A stretch of DNA of 64,000 bases from Photobacterium lucens (lineage in GTDB: Bacteria; Pseudomonadota; Gammaproteobacteria; Enterobacterales; Vibrionaceae), in the NCBI RefSeq assembly GCF_009873615.1, contig NZ_SSMG01000001.1, positions 22,453 through 86,452 of the forward strand, read 5' to 3'. Positions 40,259 through 49,936 of the stretch are shown in pieces. Both the position numbers and the translations under genes were made by a program. How positions within the stretch are numbered: position 1 is the stretch's first letter; every line of letters begins with the position of its first letter. The notes below the pieces were generated by a model that did no database searches, was not told the origin of the DNA, and saw only the letters and a program-made list of their open reading frames with translations.

Positions 40259-42016
40259 TTAAACAGGACGATTCAGTATTAGTAACTGTAATTCCTGTTT
40301 TTCTTCGACTGATAAGCCGACAGTTCTTGATTTAGTCTGCAACTGTTCAATTTGTTGTTCAACGCATTGATCAATAATTTTGTCCATTGCGTCTAAAAAT
40401 ACATCTAAGCTGTTGTCTTCATCTTTCGACAACGGTAGCTCCCACGCAGCAAGCTTTGCCATCATGGCTTCATTTTTGGTGCCGCGCCAGTGCTCTAAAA
40501 GCTGTCCAGTGCTGATATTGGGGTTATTTCGGCATTTATCAACTATCGATAGCAATAAATTTAAGCCTGATAATTCAATATTATCAAATGCACTCATATC
40601 AAATTCGAGTTGAGTGACAAAGTTAGGATGCTGGATCAGCAGGGCAATGACTTCACGCATAGGCGTACGTTTAATTTGTACTTGGCCTACAGGCTTAGAT
40701 TCTTTGCCATGCATTGATATTAGTTGTTGTAGCTGTGCTTCGTCAGGTAAGCCTAAATTTTTGCCAAGCAGTTCACGTAAGTATAGCCTTAGCGTACCGC
40801 CCGGGACTTTATCTATCAGAGGTACGGCTAGCGTACTGAGTTTTGCCTTGCCTTCACGACTAGTAGTGTCAACTTGTAGCATTAGGCTATTAAACAGAAA
40901 TTCTGATAACGGCATTGCTTGGTTTACGCGCAGCTCAAAAGCGTCTTTGCCTTCTGCGCGAATACAAGAATCAGGATCTTCGCCATCAGGCAGAAACATA
41001 AACTTAAGTTGACGGCCATCGGTTAAGTACGGCAATGCTTGTTCCATCGCGCGCCATGCCGCATCTCGGCCGGCTCTATCGCCGTCATAGCAGCATACAA
41101 CGGTGCTGGTTTGGCGAAATAGGCTTTGAATATGATCGCCTGTCGTGGATGTCCCTAGCGAGGCGACGGCATAATCAACACCAAACTGCGCAAGCGCCAC
41201 TACATCCATATAGCCTTCAACCACCATGATTTTTTCTGGTTCACGGTGAGTTTGTAGGACTTCATATAAGCCGTAAAGCTCACGACCTTTATGGAAAATG
41301 TCAGTTTCAGGTGAGTTGAGATATTTTGGGGTGCCATCACCGATGACACGTCCACCAAAACCGATCACTCGACCTCGACGATCATGAATTGGAAACATCA
41401 CTCGACCACGGAAGCGATCGTAACGACGACCATTGTCGTTTTCGATCAGCATGCCTGTGTTCACAAGTGCTTTTTGCGATTCATTATCTCTACCGAATCG
41501 GCTACGTACCATGTCCCATTGATCGGGAATAAAGCCAATCGAGAACTTCTTAACAATCTCGCCAGATAAACCACGCCCTTTTAGGTAATCGACCGCAATC
41601 TCTCCTTCTTTAGTACGGAGTTGTGACTGATAGAACTGTGATACTTGGCCCATCAATTCATAGTAGTTGCGTTTATCGGCCGCTTTGGGGCCACGATGTG
41701 TATTATTACCATCGTTTTCACGTGGGACTTCTAAGCCTAGTTGCGAAGCAAGTTCTTCAATAGCATCAACAAAATCAAGGCGATCAAACTCCATCACAAA
41801 ATCAAGAACGTTGCCATGCACACCACAACCAAAGCAGTGATAAAACTGTTTTTCTTGGCTAACTGAAAATGACGGTGTTTTTTCATTATGGAAAGGGCAG
41901 CAAGCACCGAAGTTCTTACCTTGTTTTTTGAGTTTCACTCGCGCATCAATGACATCGACAATGTCATGTCGAGAAATGAGATCATCAATAAATGAGCGAG
42001 GGATTTTTCCTGCCAT
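40259..42016 (-). CDS. dnaG: DNA primase
   Basis: Makes RNA primers for replication. 585 residues. The N-terminal zinc domain has ligands Cys40, His43, Cys61 and Cys64 (CPFHNEKTPSFSVS, HCFGCG). The catalytic core has the basic RFRGRVMFPIHD and the Toprim motifs MVVEGYMDVVAL near 268 and CYDGDRAGRDAA near 312. The C-terminal helicase-binding domain interacts with DnaB. It lies between yqeY and rpoD. Confidence 0.97.
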   Translation of the reverse strand: MAGKIPRSFIDDLISRHDIVDVIDARVKLKKQGKNFGACCPFHNEKTPSFSVSQEKQFYHCFGCGVHGNVLDFVMEFDRLDFVDAIEELASQLGLEVPRENDGNNTHRGPKAADKRNYYELMGQVSQFYQSQLRTKEGEIAVDYLKGRGLSGEIVKKFSIGFIPDQWDMVRSRFGRDNESQKALVNTGMLIENDNGRRYDRFRGRVMFPIHDRRGRVIGFGGRVIGDGTPKYLNSPETDIFHKGRELYGLYEVLQTHREPEKIMVVEGYMDVVALAQFGVDYAVASLGTSTTGDHIQSLFRQTSTVVCCYDGDRAGRDAAWRAMEQALPYLTDGRQLKFMFLPDGEDPDSCIRAEGKDAFELRVNQAMPLSEFLFNSLMLQVDTTSREGKAKLSTLAVPLIDKVPGGTLRLYLRELLGKNLGLPDEAQLQQLISMHGKESKPVGQVQIKRTPMREVIALLIQHPNFVTQLEFDMSAFDNIELSGLNLLLSIVDKCRNNPNISTGQLLEHWRGTKNEAMMAKLAAWELPLSKDEDNSLDVFLDAMDKIIDQCVEQQIEQLQTKSRTVGLSVEEKQELQLLILNRPV

Positions 42017-42151
42017 AAGAAAGCAAATAACCTGATAGTAAAATGATGAAGATAAGTTTTAGAAGGGATGTTGCGATCTGAGATGGTCAGATACAAACAA
42101 GCCGCGCATCCCCAAAAGGATAGCACGGCTTGTCGCTGAATAGGAGAGTGA

Positions 42152-42595
42152 TTAACCTAGTTTAGTTTTCACTAACTTGCTAACAATCCCCATATCGGCA
42201 CGACCCTGAATTTGCGGTTTCAGTACGCCCATAACTTTGCCCATGTCTTGCATGCTAGCAGCGCCAGTCGCAGCAATAGCTTCATCCATTAACGCAGAAA
42301 TTTCTTCTTCAGTTAATGCTTGAGGCATAAACTCGGCTAGAACACTGATTTCAGCGTGCTCAACATCAGCTAAGTCTTGACGGCCTGCAGCTTCGTATTG
42401 AGCTACAGAGTCACGACGTTGCTTTACCATTTTAGTCAATACAGCCAACACGTCGTCGTCGTTAAGAGTGATCTTTTCGTCAACTTCACGTTGTTTAATT
42501 GCTGAAAGTGCTAAACGGATAGCGCCAAGACGAGGTTTATCCTTCGCCTTCATCGCCGCTTTTTGTTCGTCTTTAAGACGTTCAATTAGAGTCAT
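42152..42595 (-). CDS. yqeY: GatB/YqeY domain protein
   Basis: 147-residue helical protein related to the tail domain of GatB amidotransferase (MTLIERLKDEQKAAMKAKDK, RLGAIRLALSAIKQREVDE, GKVMGVLKPQIQGRADM). Its role is not established, and tRNA-linked functions have been proposed by domain similarity. Its place between rpsU and dnaG is usual in Vibrio but not in E. coli. A G/C-rich imperfect inverted repeat lies after it at about 42100-42131. Confidence 0.92.
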   Translation of the reverse strand: MTLIERLKDEQKAAMKAKDKPRLGAIRLALSAIKQREVDEKITLNDDDVLAVLTKMVKQRRDSVAQYEAAGRQDLADVEHAEISVLAEFMPQALTEEEISALMDEAIAATGAASMQDMGKVMGVLKPQIQGRADMGIVSKLVKTKLG

Positions 42596-42625
42596 TACGC
42601 GATCCTTCTGTTTTTAATCGTAAGA

Positions 42626-42841
42626 TTAGTACAGACGAACGCGACGCGCGTTTTCGCGAGCCAATTTCTTCAGGTGACGCTTAACTGCCGCTGCTTTAGC
42701 GCGCTTACGTACAGTAGTTGGCTTTTCGAAGTGCTCACGACGACGAACTTCAGAAAGGATACCTGCTTTTTCGCAAGAGCGCTTGAAACGACGTAGTGCT
42801 ACGTCAAACGGTTCGTTTTCACGTACTTTGATTACTGGCAT
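42626..42841 (-). CDS. rpsU: 30S ribosomal protein S21
   Basis: 71-residue basic protein of the small subunit, involved in initiation: [19 protein letters not shown], then [18 protein letters not shown] and the Arg/Lys-rich tail ENARRVRLY. First gene of the macromolecular-synthesis operon. GAGGTGAG precedes ATG. Promoter and a leader hairpin are listed separately. Confidence 0.98.
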   Translation of the reverse strand: MPVIKVRENEPFDVALRRFKRSCEKAGILSEVRRREHFEKPTTVRKRAKAAAVKRHLKKLARENARRVRLY

Positions 42842-42872
42842 GTAATACTCACCTCAGAGTGATTCGGTTTAA

Positions 42873-42894
42873 AGCTGACGTCAAAGTGTCAGCT
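42873..42894 (-). other. Hairpin in the rpsU leader
   Basis: Perfect 7-bp stem AGCTGAC/GTCAGCT with an eight-base loop, between the promoter and the rpsU ribosome-binding site. It may affect leader stability or act in feedback control, but nothing in the sequence proves this. Confidence 0.45.
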
Positions 42895-42913
42895 GATTAA
42901 AAATGGTGCGAAA

Positions 42914-42942
42914 TTCTAATCTGATCTAGGGGCATTTGTAAA
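42914..42942 (-). promoter_or_regulatory. Sigma-70 promoter of rpsU-yqeY-dnaG-rpoD
   Basis: On the minus strand, -35 TTTACA and -10 TTAGAA(T) with a 17-base spacer, about 72 bases before the rpsU start. Confidence 0.65.
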
Positions 42943-43089
42943 GCATTCTGCGTCTATGAACTGGTTAATTTCTGTCAACAACGGTAACATGCCCCTTAAT
43001 TAGTACTTCCTAACCCTATTTGAGTGATCGGTTGTTATTGAAACCATACCGATTTTTCATTTGATCCCCCTAATAGTATAGAGGTTGTT

Positions 43090-44109
43090 ATGCGTATACT
43101 GGGCATCGAGACTTCCTGTGATGAGACAGGCGTAGCTATTTTCGATGATGAAAAAGGTCTCTTGGCACATGAACTTTACAGCCAAGTAAAGTTACATGCT
43201 GATTACGGTGGTGTGGTGCCTGAGTTGGCATCTCGTGACCACGTGAAGAAAACAATCCCATTGATCAAAGCTGCACTAGCATCGGCTGGTATGACGCATG
43301 AAGATCTTGATGGTGTGGCTTACACCGCAGGTCCTGGTCTTGTTGGTGCATTATTAGTGGGTGCAACCATTGGTCGTAGCCTTGCTTATGCGTGGGATTT
43401 ACCTGCTGTTGCGGTTCACCATATGGAAGGTCACTTGCTCGCACCAATGCTTGAAGATAACGCGCCTGAGTTTCCATTTGTCGCTCTGTTAGTTTCTGGC
43501 GGTCATACTATGATGGTGGAAGTGAAAGGGATCGGTGAGTATCAAATCCTTGGCGAATCAATTGATGATGCGGCAGGTGAAGCCTTTGATAAAACAGCGA
43601 AAATGATGGGCTTAGATTATCCCGGTGGTCCACTGTTGTCTAAAATGGCAGATAAAGGTACGCCAGGCCGTTTTAAGTTCCCACGTCCAATGACAGATCG
43701 CCCAGGTCTTGATTTCAGTTTCTCTGGTTTGAAAACATTTGCAGCGAATACTATTCGTGACAACGATGATGATGAGCAAACCCGTGCTGATATCGCTTTT
43801 GCATTCCAAGAAGCGGTGGTTGATACACTTGCGATTAAATGTAAGCGTGCGCTAAAGCAAACTGGTTTGAAGCGATTGGTTATTGCTGGCGGTGTAAGTG
43901 CGAACAAGTACTTGCGTCAAGAGCTTGAAAGCATGATGAAAAACCTAAAGGGTGAAGTGTTCTACCCTCGTACAGAATTTTGTACAGACAACGGTGCGAT
44001 GATCGCTTATGCGGGTATGCAGCGTTTGAAAAATAAAGAAACGATGGATTTAGGTGTGAAAGCTTATCCTCGTTGGCCTATCGATCAGCTAAAACCGATT
44101 GCAGAATAA
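43090..44109 (+). CDS. tsaD: tRNA N6-threonylcarbamoyladenosine synthase catalytic subunit
   Basis: Transfers threonylcarbamoyl to A37 of ANN-decoding tRNAs, with TsaB and TsaE. 339 residues of the ASKHA (Gcp/Kae1) family: N-terminal [17 protein letters not shown], metal ligands His111 and His115 in [19 protein letters not shown] near 131 and [13 protein letters not shown] near 269. Divergent from rpsU, the usual arrangement. It ends at a strong bidirectional terminator. Confidence 0.97.
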   Translation: MRILGIETSCDETGVAIFDDEKGLLAHELYSQVKLHADYGGVVPELASRDHVKKTIPLIKAALASAGMTHEDLDGVAYTAGPGLVGALLVGATIGRSLAYAWDLPAVAVHHMEGHLLAPMLEDNAPEFPFVALLVSGGHTMMVEVKGIGEYQILGESIDDAAGEAFDKTAKMMGLDYPGGPLLSKMADKGTPGRFKFPRPMTDRPGLDFSFSGLKTFAANTIRDNDDDEQTRADIAFAFQEAVVDTLAIKCKRALKQTGLKRLVIAGGVSANKYLRQELESMMKNLKGEVFYPRTEFCTDNGAMIAYAGMQRLKNKETMDLGVKAYPRWPIDQLKPIAE

Positions 44110-44131
44110 GTGTTGTCGTAAGACTGATAGC

Positions 44132-44162
44132 AAAAAGCGAGGTGATCACCTCGCTTTTTTAT
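44132..44162 (+). terminator. Bidirectional terminator between tsaD and plsY
   Basis: Near-continuous inverted repeat AAAAAGCGAGGTGA/TCACCTCGCTTTTT, with the four central bases GATC forming the loop, between convergent genes. Confidence 0.9.
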
Positions 44163-44166
44163 TATC

Positions 44167-44778
44167 TTAAGAATTTGAATTTTTCTTAGCGAATTTGTCC
44201 CAAATCTTAGTTTCTTCGCCATCGAGTAAACGACGAATATTTTCGTGATGCCGGAAAATAATCAAACAAGAGAGCATAGAAACAGGCATGGTGTATTCTG
44301 GTTTGACTAACCATGTCAGCATCGGGGCTAATAGTGCGGCGATCAAAGACGCTGCAGAAGAATAACCCGTGATTGCCAGTGCAACTATCCATGTACCAAT
44401 CAACATGCCACTTAAATCCCAGCCAATGGGAGCAAGTGCGCCTAACGCGGTTGCTACGCCTTTCCCGCCCTGGAAGTGAAAAAACAGTGGGTAGATGTGG
44501 CCTAAACAGGCTGCAATACCAATGATCCCAAGTAAGAATGGATTTATCCCTAAAAAGTAGCTGATCCAAACAGGCAGCATGCCTTTTAAAATATCAGCAA
44601 CTAATACCATGGCAGCTGCACTTTTTCCTCCTAATCGAAGGACGTTTGTCGCACCAGGGTTACCAGAGCCACTTTTTCTAGGATCGGGAAGGCGATATAG
44701 CCGTGAAATGAGTACGGCACTAGAAATAGAGCCTAGTAAGTAGGCGGCAATGATCATCAGTAGCGCTAATGGCGTCAT
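44167..44778 (-). CDS. plsY: Acyl-phosphate:glycerol-3-phosphate acyltransferase
   Basis: Inner-membrane enzyme of phospholipid synthesis that makes lysophosphatidate from acyl phosphate supplied by PlsX. 203 residues with about five membrane helices. The conserved cytosolic loops are [15 protein letters not shown] near 34-48, [14 protein letters not shown] near 100-113 and [14 protein letters not shown] near 174-187. Divergent from folB. Confidence 0.95.
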   Translation of the reverse strand: MTPLALLMIIAAYLLGSISSAVLISRLYRLPDPRKSGSGNPGATNVLRLGGKSAAAMVLVADILKGMLPVWISYFLGINPFLLGIIGIAACLGHIYPLFFHFQGGKGVATALGALAPIGWDLSGMLIGTWIVALAITGYSSAASLIAALLAPMLTWLVKPEYTMPVSMLSCLIIFRHHENIRRLLDGEETKIWDKFAKKNSNS

Positions 44779-44871
44779 TCACTATTCCGATTATCTAGGG
44801 GCAGTGCCAGTACAACATGAATTGAAATGTTAACTGGATCTTATCTGAGTCAATATTACGGGTTAGAAATT

Positions 44872-44898
44872 TTGACTCGTTCATGGCTGTGGTATAGT
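44872..44898 (+). promoter_or_regulatory. Promoter upstream of folB
   Basis: -35 TTGACT at 44872-44877 and extended -10 TGGTATAGT at 44890-44898. The 15-base spacer is short, but the extended -10 compensates. Confidence 0.55.
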
Positions 44899-44908
44899 CC
44901 CAGCCTAA

Positions 44909-44955
44909 GTTAACATTGGTAATGTTGCATACTTATTTGCAATATACATGTTAAC
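44909..44955 (+). promoter_or_regulatory. Nested hairpins in the folB leader
   Basis: Outer arms GTTAACAT (44909-44916) and ATGTTAAC (44948-44955) are exact complements. Inner arms ATGTTGCA and TGCAATAT (44922-44929, 44938-44945) also pair. A competing hairpin AACATT-GGT-AATGTT (44912-44926) uses parts of both, so two exclusive folds are possible. Confidence 0.5.
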
Positions 44956-45026
44956 GAATACTACCTGATAATACGCGTTTTTGCTGATATTGGGTATCCG
45001 ACCTCTAACAAAATTAGCGATTTAGC

Positions 45027-45380
45027 ATGGATACGGTATTTATCGAACAATTAGAAGTCATTGCCACTATTGGGGTATATGACTGGGAGCAGGAAATTAA
45101 GCAAAAACTTGTGCTTGATTTGGAAATGGCACATGACAATCGTCCTGCCGCTAATAACGATGATGTGATGTTGGCGTTGGACTATTCAACGGTCAGTACC
45201 GCAGTCACAAACCTGATTGAACAAGGGCGTTTTTTATTGGTTGAGCGTGTTGCTGAAGAAGTGGCGAGCTTGATCATGACAGATTTCAATGTGCCATGGG
45301 TGAAAGTGCGAGTAACAAAACCTGGTGCTGTTGTGAATGCTCGTGGTGTGGGTGTGCAAATTGAGCGAGGTAGTAAGTGA
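45027..45380 (+). CDS. folB: Dihydroneopterin aldolase
   Basis: Folate-pathway enzyme, 117 residues, of the T-fold type: MDTVFIEQLEVIATIGVYDWEQ at the start, the catalytic-site DYSTVSTAVTNLIEQGRF and LVERVAEEVASLI near the middle, and WVKVRVTKPGAV near the C-terminus. There is no good ribosome-binding site before the ATG, and the leader is highly structured. It overlaps folK by four bases. Confidence 0.94.
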   Translation: MDTVFIEQLEVIATIGVYDWEQEIKQKLVLDLEMAHDNRPAANNDDVMLALDYSTVSTAVTNLIEQGRFLLVERVAEEVASLIMTDFNVPWVKVRVTKPGAVVNARGVGVQIERGSK

Positions 45381-45859
45381 TCACAGCGTATATCAGTATT
45401 GGAACGAATATTGAGCGTGAATATCACTTAAAAGCAGGTTTAGATGCGGTAAAAAAACTGGCAAATCAGTGGCGAATGTCACGGGTGTTTGAAGCGAAGC
45501 CTGTCGGATTTAGTGGCGATAACTTTTTTAATGCGGTCATTGAGATCCAAACCTTGTTGCCTCTTACTGCATTGCAAGCTCATCTAAAAGAGATTGAACG
45601 TCAGCTAGGTCGCCCAGAGCATGCTGTAAAGAATCAAAGTCGTACTATCGATCTTGATTTGCTCTTATACGGTGATGTAGTAAGTACTGAATTGCCTGTA
45701 CTACCACGCTCAGATATTTACCGTTTTGCTTTTGTGTTATGGCCGTTAAGTGAGTTGAGCCCCGAACTTGTGATCCCTAAAGAGACACAAACGTTAGCTC
45801 AACTTTGGCACAATTTTTCTCAACAGCAGGAGTTATGGCCTGTTGAGTTTGTCATTTAA
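45377..45859 (+). CDS. folK: 2-amino-4-hydroxy-6-hydroxymethyldihydropteridine pyrophosphokinase
   Basis: Next step after FolB in folate synthesis; transfers pyrophosphate from ATP to hydroxymethyl-dihydropterin. 160 residues. YISIGTNIEREYHLKAGL opens the protein, FFNAVIEIQT binds pterin, and GRPEHAVKNQSRTIDLDLLL near 75-94 holds the Arg residues and the Asp pair (DLD) that binds Mg2+. The GTG start overlaps the folB stop (GTGA). Confidence 0.92.
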   Translation: MITAYISIGTNIEREYHLKAGLDAVKKLANQWRMSRVFEAKPVGFSGDNFFNAVIEIQTLLPLTALQAHLKEIERQLGRPEHAVKNQSRTIDLDLLLYGDVVSTELPVLPRSDIYRFAFVLWPLSELSPELVIPKETQTLAQLWHNFSQQQELWPVEFVI

Positions 45860-45917
45860 CTATCATAGTTAATTGGTACTAACTATGATGTTTTGTGTTG
45901 TAAATTAAGGACAATTA

Positions 45918-46721
45918 ATGAGTCATTTTGAAGCATTTATGTTGGCACTTATTCAAGGGTTAACAGAATTCCTCCCTGTATCGAGCTCTGCTCACCTTAT
46001 TCTACCTTCTGAAATCTTAGGCTGGCCGGATCAAGGTTTAGCGTTTGATGTGGCTGTTCACGTCGGCACTTTAATGGCGGTTATTCTTTATTTCCGCAAA
46101 GAAGTTGTGGCGTTACTCGGTGCATGGCTAAACTCCATTTTTAAGCGTGAACACAGCGCTGAATCGAAATTAGCATGGATGATCGTTATCGCAACGATCC
46201 CTGCCTGTATTTTCGGTTTAGTGATGAAAGATTTCATCGAAATGTATTTGCGCTCAGCCTGGGTGATTGCATGTACCACGATTATCTTTGGCTTGTTGTT
46301 ATGGTGGGTAGATAAACGTGCCAAGCAAACTGATGATGAGTACAAAGCTAATTGGAAAAGTGCGTTATTTCTTGGTTTAGCGCAGGCTGCGGCGATCATT
46401 CCGGGGACGTCACGCTCAGGTGCAACCATGACGGCAGCGCTTTATCTTGGTTTTACTCGTGAAGCAGCAGCGCGTTTCTCATTTTTAATGTCGATCCCAA
46501 TTATTCTGCTTGCTGGTGGTTACCTTGGTTTAAAATTGGTGACAGGCACAGATCCAATCGATTTCGGTAATCTAAGCATTGGTATTGCTGTTTCGTTTAT
46601 CAGTGCTTATGCGTGTATTCATGTGTTCTTAAAGCTAGTAACACGTTTGGGTATGACACCATTTGTTATCTACCGTTTGATCTTAGGTATCGGATTATTC
46701 TTATTCCTGATGTCTAAGTAA
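45918..46721 (+). CDS. uppP: Undecaprenyl-diphosphate phosphatase UppP (BacA)
   Basis: Recycles the lipid carrier for cell-wall and LPS synthesis; overexpression gives bacitracin resistance. 267 residues and about eight membrane helices. Family motifs are [15 protein letters not shown] at 13-27 (Glu17 and Glu-rich site) and [16 protein letters not shown] near 168. The usual SSSGH is SSSAH here. Downstream of folBK with a 58-base gap, as in many Vibrionaceae. Confidence 0.95.
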   Translation: MSHFEAFMLALIQGLTEFLPVSSSAHLILPSEILGWPDQGLAFDVAVHVGTLMAVILYFRKEVVALLGAWLNSIFKREHSAESKLAWMIVIATIPACIFGLVMKDFIEMYLRSAWVIACTTIIFGLLLWWVDKRAKQTDDEYKANWKSALFLGLAQAAAIIPGTSRSGATMTAALYLGFTREAAARFSFLMSIPIILLAGGYLGLKLVTGTDPIDFGNLSIGIAVSFISAYACIHVFLKLVTRLGMTPFVIYRLILGIGLFLFLMSK

Positions 46722-46745
46722 TTAGCATGTGCGATTGAAGATTTG

Positions 46746-46776
46746 AAAAAGCCGACATGAGATGTCGGCTTTTTTG
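46746..46776 (+). terminator. Bidirectional terminator between uppP and cca
   Basis: Stem AAAAAGCCGACAT/ATGTCGGCTTTTT with a GAG loop between convergent genes. Confidence 0.9.
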
Positions 46777-46799
46777 TGTTTTTTCTCTGAGGCTAATAC

Positions 46800-48035
46800 T
46801 TAGTTGCTTTGGCGTGTCGCTTTTAAATGTAGAGCAACGGCCTCTATACGTTTGGTAGCTAATTGCTCTCTGATCTCTGCGCCTTTAAACCCTACTGCAA
46901 CAATTGCTTTTACATCCACTTGTTGGGCGATAGTAAATACAGCTTGGAAGATATCAGCTTGTTGGTATGGTGTTTGCTCAAAGTGAGTACGTCCACGAGC
47001 ATCAGCACGACAACACGTTGCAAGTTGTGCCACTCTTTCTGGTTTACGCCATGCATCGATTTGATCAAAAATTTTAATAAAAGTGTCTGCACGCATTTCT
47101 TCGGCATGGTGGATCTTGGTGTGCTGCTCACATACTAATAGCGCCAGATCGCGATATTCATTAGGTACACGTAAGCGTTGGCAAAGTGCCTTAATTGGCT
47201 TGATACCATCGCGACAATGCATCTTATGATGTGGCAAATCGTCTTTCGGTGATAGTGCTTTGCCAAGATCGTGTACTTGTGCGGCAAATCGGATAGTTTT
47301 ATCTGTGCTGAGCTCAGCGGCTTTTTTCGCAACCAGTAAGGTATGAATGCCACAGTCGATTTCTGGGTGCCATTTTTCGGGTTGTGGGACACCAAAAAGC
47401 GCGTCAATTTCAGGCATTACAATCGCGAGTGCGCCACACTGACGAAGAACAGTCAGGAACATTTGTGGATCATCACTTGATAATGATTTTTCCCACTCTT
47501 TCCAGACACGCTCTGGAGTTAAGCTTGTCAACTCACCACTAACGACCATTTCTTGCATAAGTGCCATAGTTTCGGGAGCAACAGTAAAGCCAAGATGGGC
47601 AAAACGTGCAGCAAAGCGAGCAACGCGTAATACACGAAGGGGATCTTCTGTAAAAGCGGGAGAAACATGGCGTAGCACTTTGTTCGTGATATCTTGCTGA
47701 CCATGGTAAGGATCGATCAGATCGCCATTAGACGCTTGTGCAATTGCATTAATGGTAAGATCGCGACGCAGTAAATCTTGCTCAAGCGTCACATCGGGAG
47801 CGGAATAACAGACAAAACCAGTATAACCGTGACCTGATTTTCGTTCAGTACGGGCCAATGCATGCTCTTGTTTGGTTTTTGGGTGTAAAAACACAGGGAA
47901 ATCACTGCCGATTTGCTCAAAGCCAGCAGCGAGCATCGCTTCAGGCGTTGTACCGACTACAACCCAGTCTTTATCTGTTACCGCAAGGCCTAATAAGGTG
48001 TCACGAACGGCACCACCAACAAGATATGTTTGCAA
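46800..48035 (-). CDS. cca: Multifunctional CCA-adding tRNA nucleotidyltransferase
   Basis: Adds or repairs the CCA end of tRNAs; the gamma-proteobacterial form also has an HD phosphohydrolase domain. I choose TTG at 48033-48035 because AAGGAG lies six bases before it and the product then begins [16 protein letters not shown], as in Vibrio. The upstream in-frame GTG at 48053 would place the ribosome-binding site inside the coding region. 411 residues: nucleotidyltransferase head with [31 protein letters not shown], then the HD domain with [10 protein letters not shown] and HCRDG. Confidence 0.94.
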   Translation of the reverse strand: MQTYLVGGAVRDTLLGLAVTDKDWVVVGTTPEAMLAAGFEQIGSDFPVFLHPKTKQEHALARTERKSGHGYTGFVCYSAPDVTLEQDLLRRDLTINAIAQASNGDLIDPYHGQQDITNKVLRHVSPAFTEDPLRVLRVARFAARFAHLGFTVAPETMALMQEMVVSGELTSLTPERVWKEWEKSLSSDDPQMFLTVLRQCGALAIVMPEIDALFGVPQPEKWHPEIDCGIHTLLVAKKAAELSTDKTIRFAAQVHDLGKALSPKDDLPHHKMHCRDGIKPIKALCQRLRVPNEYRDLALLVCEQHTKIHHAEEMRADTFIKIFDQIDAWRKPERVAQLATCCRADARGRTHFEQTPYQQADIFQAVFTIAQQVDVKAIVAVGFKGAEIREQLATKRIEAVALHLKATRQSN

Positions 48036-48265
48036 TGAAGGCTCCTTTATCACTCACTCTACAGAGATGAATCTCTATCGCTTTTGTTTAAAACTGACCA
48101 TAATACCTCGATCAATGTGACCTTGGTCGATGTGCTACAGCAAGGCAGTATACAATATTCGCAAGAATACCGATGATAATAAATCTTGCTATATTGATGC
48201 GTCTTTAAGAACTAATACGCATTTACGTTATTTTAACCACTCATTTAGGCACCAGAGTATTTTCT

Positions 48266-49936
48266 ATGTATCAGGACTTTTTCGGGATCACTGAAGCGCC
48301 TTTTTCGATCGTCCCTAGTGCGCGTTTTCTCTACCTCAGTGAACGACATCGAGAAGCATTGACGCATATGCTGTCAGGATTAACCGATGGTGGTGGTTTC
48401 GGCTTGCTAACCGGTGAAGTTGGAACGGGAAAAACCACGGTATTACGTGCAATGATTTCTCGTTTACCACACCAAACACAGGTAGCCGTGATTTTAAATC
48501 CTGCGCTTTCAGCTCACGATTTACTAGCCGCTATTTGTGATGAATTGGGACTCAGTTATGAGTCTGATGCGAGTTTTAAGCAGCTTACCGATATTATTTA
48601 TCGTCACTTGATGGCAAACCATGCGGAAGGGCGTCAGACCTTACTATTGGTGGATGAAGCTCAGCATTTAATGCCTGATGTGTTAGAGCAATTACGCTTG
48701 TTGACTAATTTAGAAACGGATAGCCGTAAGCTACTTAAGGTGGTGTTAATTGGTCAGCCTGAGTTACAACAGTTATTACAACAAGAGCGTTTACGTCAGC
48801 TTGCTCAACGCATTACTTCACGCTATCACTTATTACCGCTGACTGAAGCGGAAGTCAGTGAATATATTCACTACCGCTTAACCGCTGTTGATTGTTTATA
48901 CCCGGTATTTGATGCAAGCAGCATTAAATATATCGCGAAACAAACTCAAGGTATTCCTCGCTTGATTAACCTTGTGTGTGATAAATCGATGCAGCTAGCT
49001 TGCCAAGCAGGCACCCATCAAGTGAGTAAGCCGATGGCAGTGCAAGCGTGTGAAGATATTCTAAGTTGGCAAGTGCCAGCCATGTCGTCTTCATCGCGTT
49101 CTGGAAGCTCTCAACGTCACCCATCATCGTGGTTACCATGGAGTATTGCTGTAGCTGTTTGCTCTACTTTTGCGGTAGGGGCATGGCATTATTGGCCGTT
49201 GCCTGCAGCACCTCAGGCAACACCAATCAAGCCGAATCAGTCATTGTATGCAGCGGCAGATTTATCAGCTGTAGAGGCTCCAGCATCGTTAGCATCAACG
49301 CCAGAGATGAATACCAAAGCAACCACGCTTTCTCGCTTAGCAAAAGCCATTGATGGTAGCCGAAAAGAGCGTATAGCGATGCAAAACTTATATCGGTTAT
49401 GGGGCTTTGATACTGCATTAAATCAAGCAACCTGCGCGACAAGCTCACGTATTAGCCTCGCTTGTTTTGATGGTAAAACGACACTTGCCAAATTAGGGTT
49501 AATTAATCGCCCTGTGGTGGTGACATTGGAAGATGGTGCTAAGAAACCGTTTTATGCAGTGGTGTATGCGATCACAGATGATCGTATCGAGCTTTTATTG
49601 GGTAAGGAACGTATTTCCGTTTCACCAAAATGGTTTGAAGCCCGTTGGGATGGCAAATTTAGCCTGTTGTGGCGTCCGCCGTTAGGGGATAAAACCACTA
49701 TTCGTTTTGGTCAAAATGGTCCTCGAGTGGCATGGCTTGATCAACAATTGAATGATTTCCTTGGTGAGGATAAGCCTCGTAAAGGCTATTTTGATCAATC
49801 CGTATTAGATAAATTGCGTCGTTTCCAACGCTCTCAAGATTTAACGGCAGATGGTATTGCAGGACCAATGACACTGATGGTATTAGATTCTGCGATGAAT
49901 TTACCTGGACCGACGTTACAGCCGGAGCAAAGTTAA
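48266..49936 (+). CDS. gspA: Type II secretion AAA+ ATPase GspA (ExeA)
   Basis: ExeA-type protein that, with GspB, helps place the type II secretion secretin in the outer membrane across peptidoglycan. 556 residues. The AAA+ domain runs from YQDFFGITEAPFSIVPSARF, with Walker A LLTGEVGTGKTTV near 46-58 and Walker B LLLVDEAQHL near 124. A membrane helix follows near 290 (WLPWSIAVAVCSTFAVGAW), then a periplasmic region. A C-terminal peptidoglycan-binding domain at about 475-545 ends it (LDQQLNDFLGE, GIAGPMTLMVLD). It overlaps gspB by one base. Confidence 0.9.
   Translation: MYQDFFGITEAPFSIVPSARFLYLSERHREALTHMLSGLTDGGGFGLLTGEVGTGKTTVLRAMISRLPHQTQVAVILNPALSAHDLLAAICDELGLSYESDASFKQLTDIIYRHLMANHAEGRQTLLLVDEAQHLMPDVLEQLRLLTNLETDSRKLLKVVLIGQPELQQLLQQERLRQLAQRITSRYHLLPLTEAEVSEYIHYRLTAVDCLYPVFDASSIKYIAKQTQGIPRLINLVCDKSMQLACQAGTHQVSKPMAVQACEDILSWQVPAMSSSSRSGSSQRHPSSWLPWSIAVAVCSTFAVGAWHYWPLPAAPQATPIKPNQSLYAAADLSAVEAPASLASTPEMNTKATTLSRLAKAIDGSRKERIAMQNLYRLWGFDTALNQATCATSSRISLACFDGKTTLAKLGLINRPVVVTLEDGAKKPFYAVVYAITDDRIELLLGKERISVSPKWFEARWDGKFSLLWRPPLGDKTTIRFGQNGPRVAWLDQQLNDFLGEDKPRKGYFDQSVLDKLRRFQRSQDLTADGIAGPMTLMVLDSAMNLPGPTLQPEQS

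Noticed and set aside
42100..42131. Imperfect inverted repeat after yqeY, considered as a terminator
   Set aside because: Mismatches in the stem and no clean T-run; dnaG continues in the same direction 135 bases on.
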